Part shown: piece by piece, positions 63,605-64,000 of the stretch | How the letters are laid out: each line of letters starts with the position of its first letter | Numbering within the stretch: position 1 is the stretch's first letter | Assembly: GCF_000189635.1 (NCBI RefSeq) | Contig: NW_002476162.1 | Location: 310,001 to 374,000 of the forward strand | From: Tetrahymena thermophila SB210 | Taxonomy: Eukaryota > Ciliophora > Oligohymenophorea > Hymenostomatida > Tetrahymenidae | Direction: 5' to 3' | Length of the DNA stretch: 64,000 nucleotides | Program-made: the position numbers and the translations under genes | The notes under the pieces: generated by a model | Seen by the model: the letters and a program-made list of their open reading frames with translations, nothing else | The model's database searches: none | Told to the model about the DNA's origin: nothing

Positions 63605-64000
63605 TTTTATCTTGCCTTTTTAATGAAAATATTGAGACATCATTTAATTAAAGTATATTTTAACAAATGATACATTAATTAAGATATTGTCTATTTAGTT
63701 AAATACTACTAAAACAATAATTAATATCCCATTTAATTATTAGAATAAATATTGCAAAATATGTGATTGATTGTAATAATTGCGATGTAAAAAAAAATTA
63801 ACCTTGTCATTATTTTTAATTAAAATAGAGTTTATTAAAAGTTAATATACAAAAGTATAAAGCAATAAATTAAGTTAATGATTAAATAATTATTTACTAG
63901 TTCATATTTTATTCTATGCATTATAATATAAAAATTTATTATTTTACTTATATTGATTTTGATTAGTATGTTTATTTTTGATTTTGATTGAAAATGGAAG
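63605..64000. other. Terminal non-coding stretch
   Basis: About 400 bp of AT-rich DNA up to the window edge. An ATG in AAAATGG context at 63994 might open a plus-strand gene, but only two codons are visible. Confidence 0.4.

Noticed and set aside
63994..64000. ATG in a good context at the right edge
   Set aside because: Only two codons are visible; a gene cannot be supported.
1..64000. tRNA, rRNA, CRISPR arrays, transposase genes
   Set aside because: Looked for T-loop-like motifs, direct-repeat arrays and transposase motifs; none was found by eye, though a covariance-model scan could still reveal a small RNA gene.

Overview
The window is ciliate macronuclear-type DNA, most like Tetrahymena. 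Genes read through TAA and TAG at glutamine positions and end only at TGA. Non-coding DNA is extremely AT-rich, introns are AT-rich GT...AG of about 45-400 nt, and the genes encode kinesin-era eukaryotic functions such as a calcium-dependent protein kinase, an importin-beta and a CEP19-like basal-body protein. Standard-code ORF calls fragment every gene, so the models below were built by reading TAA/TAG as Gln and placing introns by frame and homology.

Layout. 3-179 (+): possible 3' end of an upstream gene. 334-2170 (+): calcium-dependent protein kinase. 3159-4758 (-): unknown protein with a WYGF...WPVGY module. 5598-8811 (+): transportin-3/importin-13-like karyopherin. 9278-13011 (-): C2-like, coiled-coil and GAS2/GAR-like cytoskeletal protein. 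13814-24160, 25697-35276 and 36392-46656 (all -): three tandem paralogues of about 10 kb each. Each encodes a signal peptide, Cys-rich repeats, a long beta-helix-like ectodomain, a juxtamembrane Cys-rich block, 9-10 membrane segments and a variable tail. 47760-49197 (-): CEP19 homologue. 50223-50984 (+): alpha/beta serine hydrolase of the acyl-protein-thioesterase type. 51113-58406 (-): large secreted, probably GPI-anchored protein. 60783-61160 and 62738-63097 (both -): two short Met-Gly proteins that are paralogues of each other.

The window has no operon-like logic. Several genes touch the cortex or cilium (CEP19, GAR protein, CDPK) or the cell surface (three receptor/adhesin-like giants and the GPI-type protein). 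Three intergenic spacers separate convergent gene pairs (2171-3158, 8812-9277, 50985-51112) and two separate divergent pairs (4759-5597, 49198-50222). The most interesting items are the triplicated giant membrane-protein locus and the unrecognised pair of small, probably lipidated proteins at the right end. All gene models are by eye and need transcript evidence, especially inside the giant genes, where I did not place every splice site.
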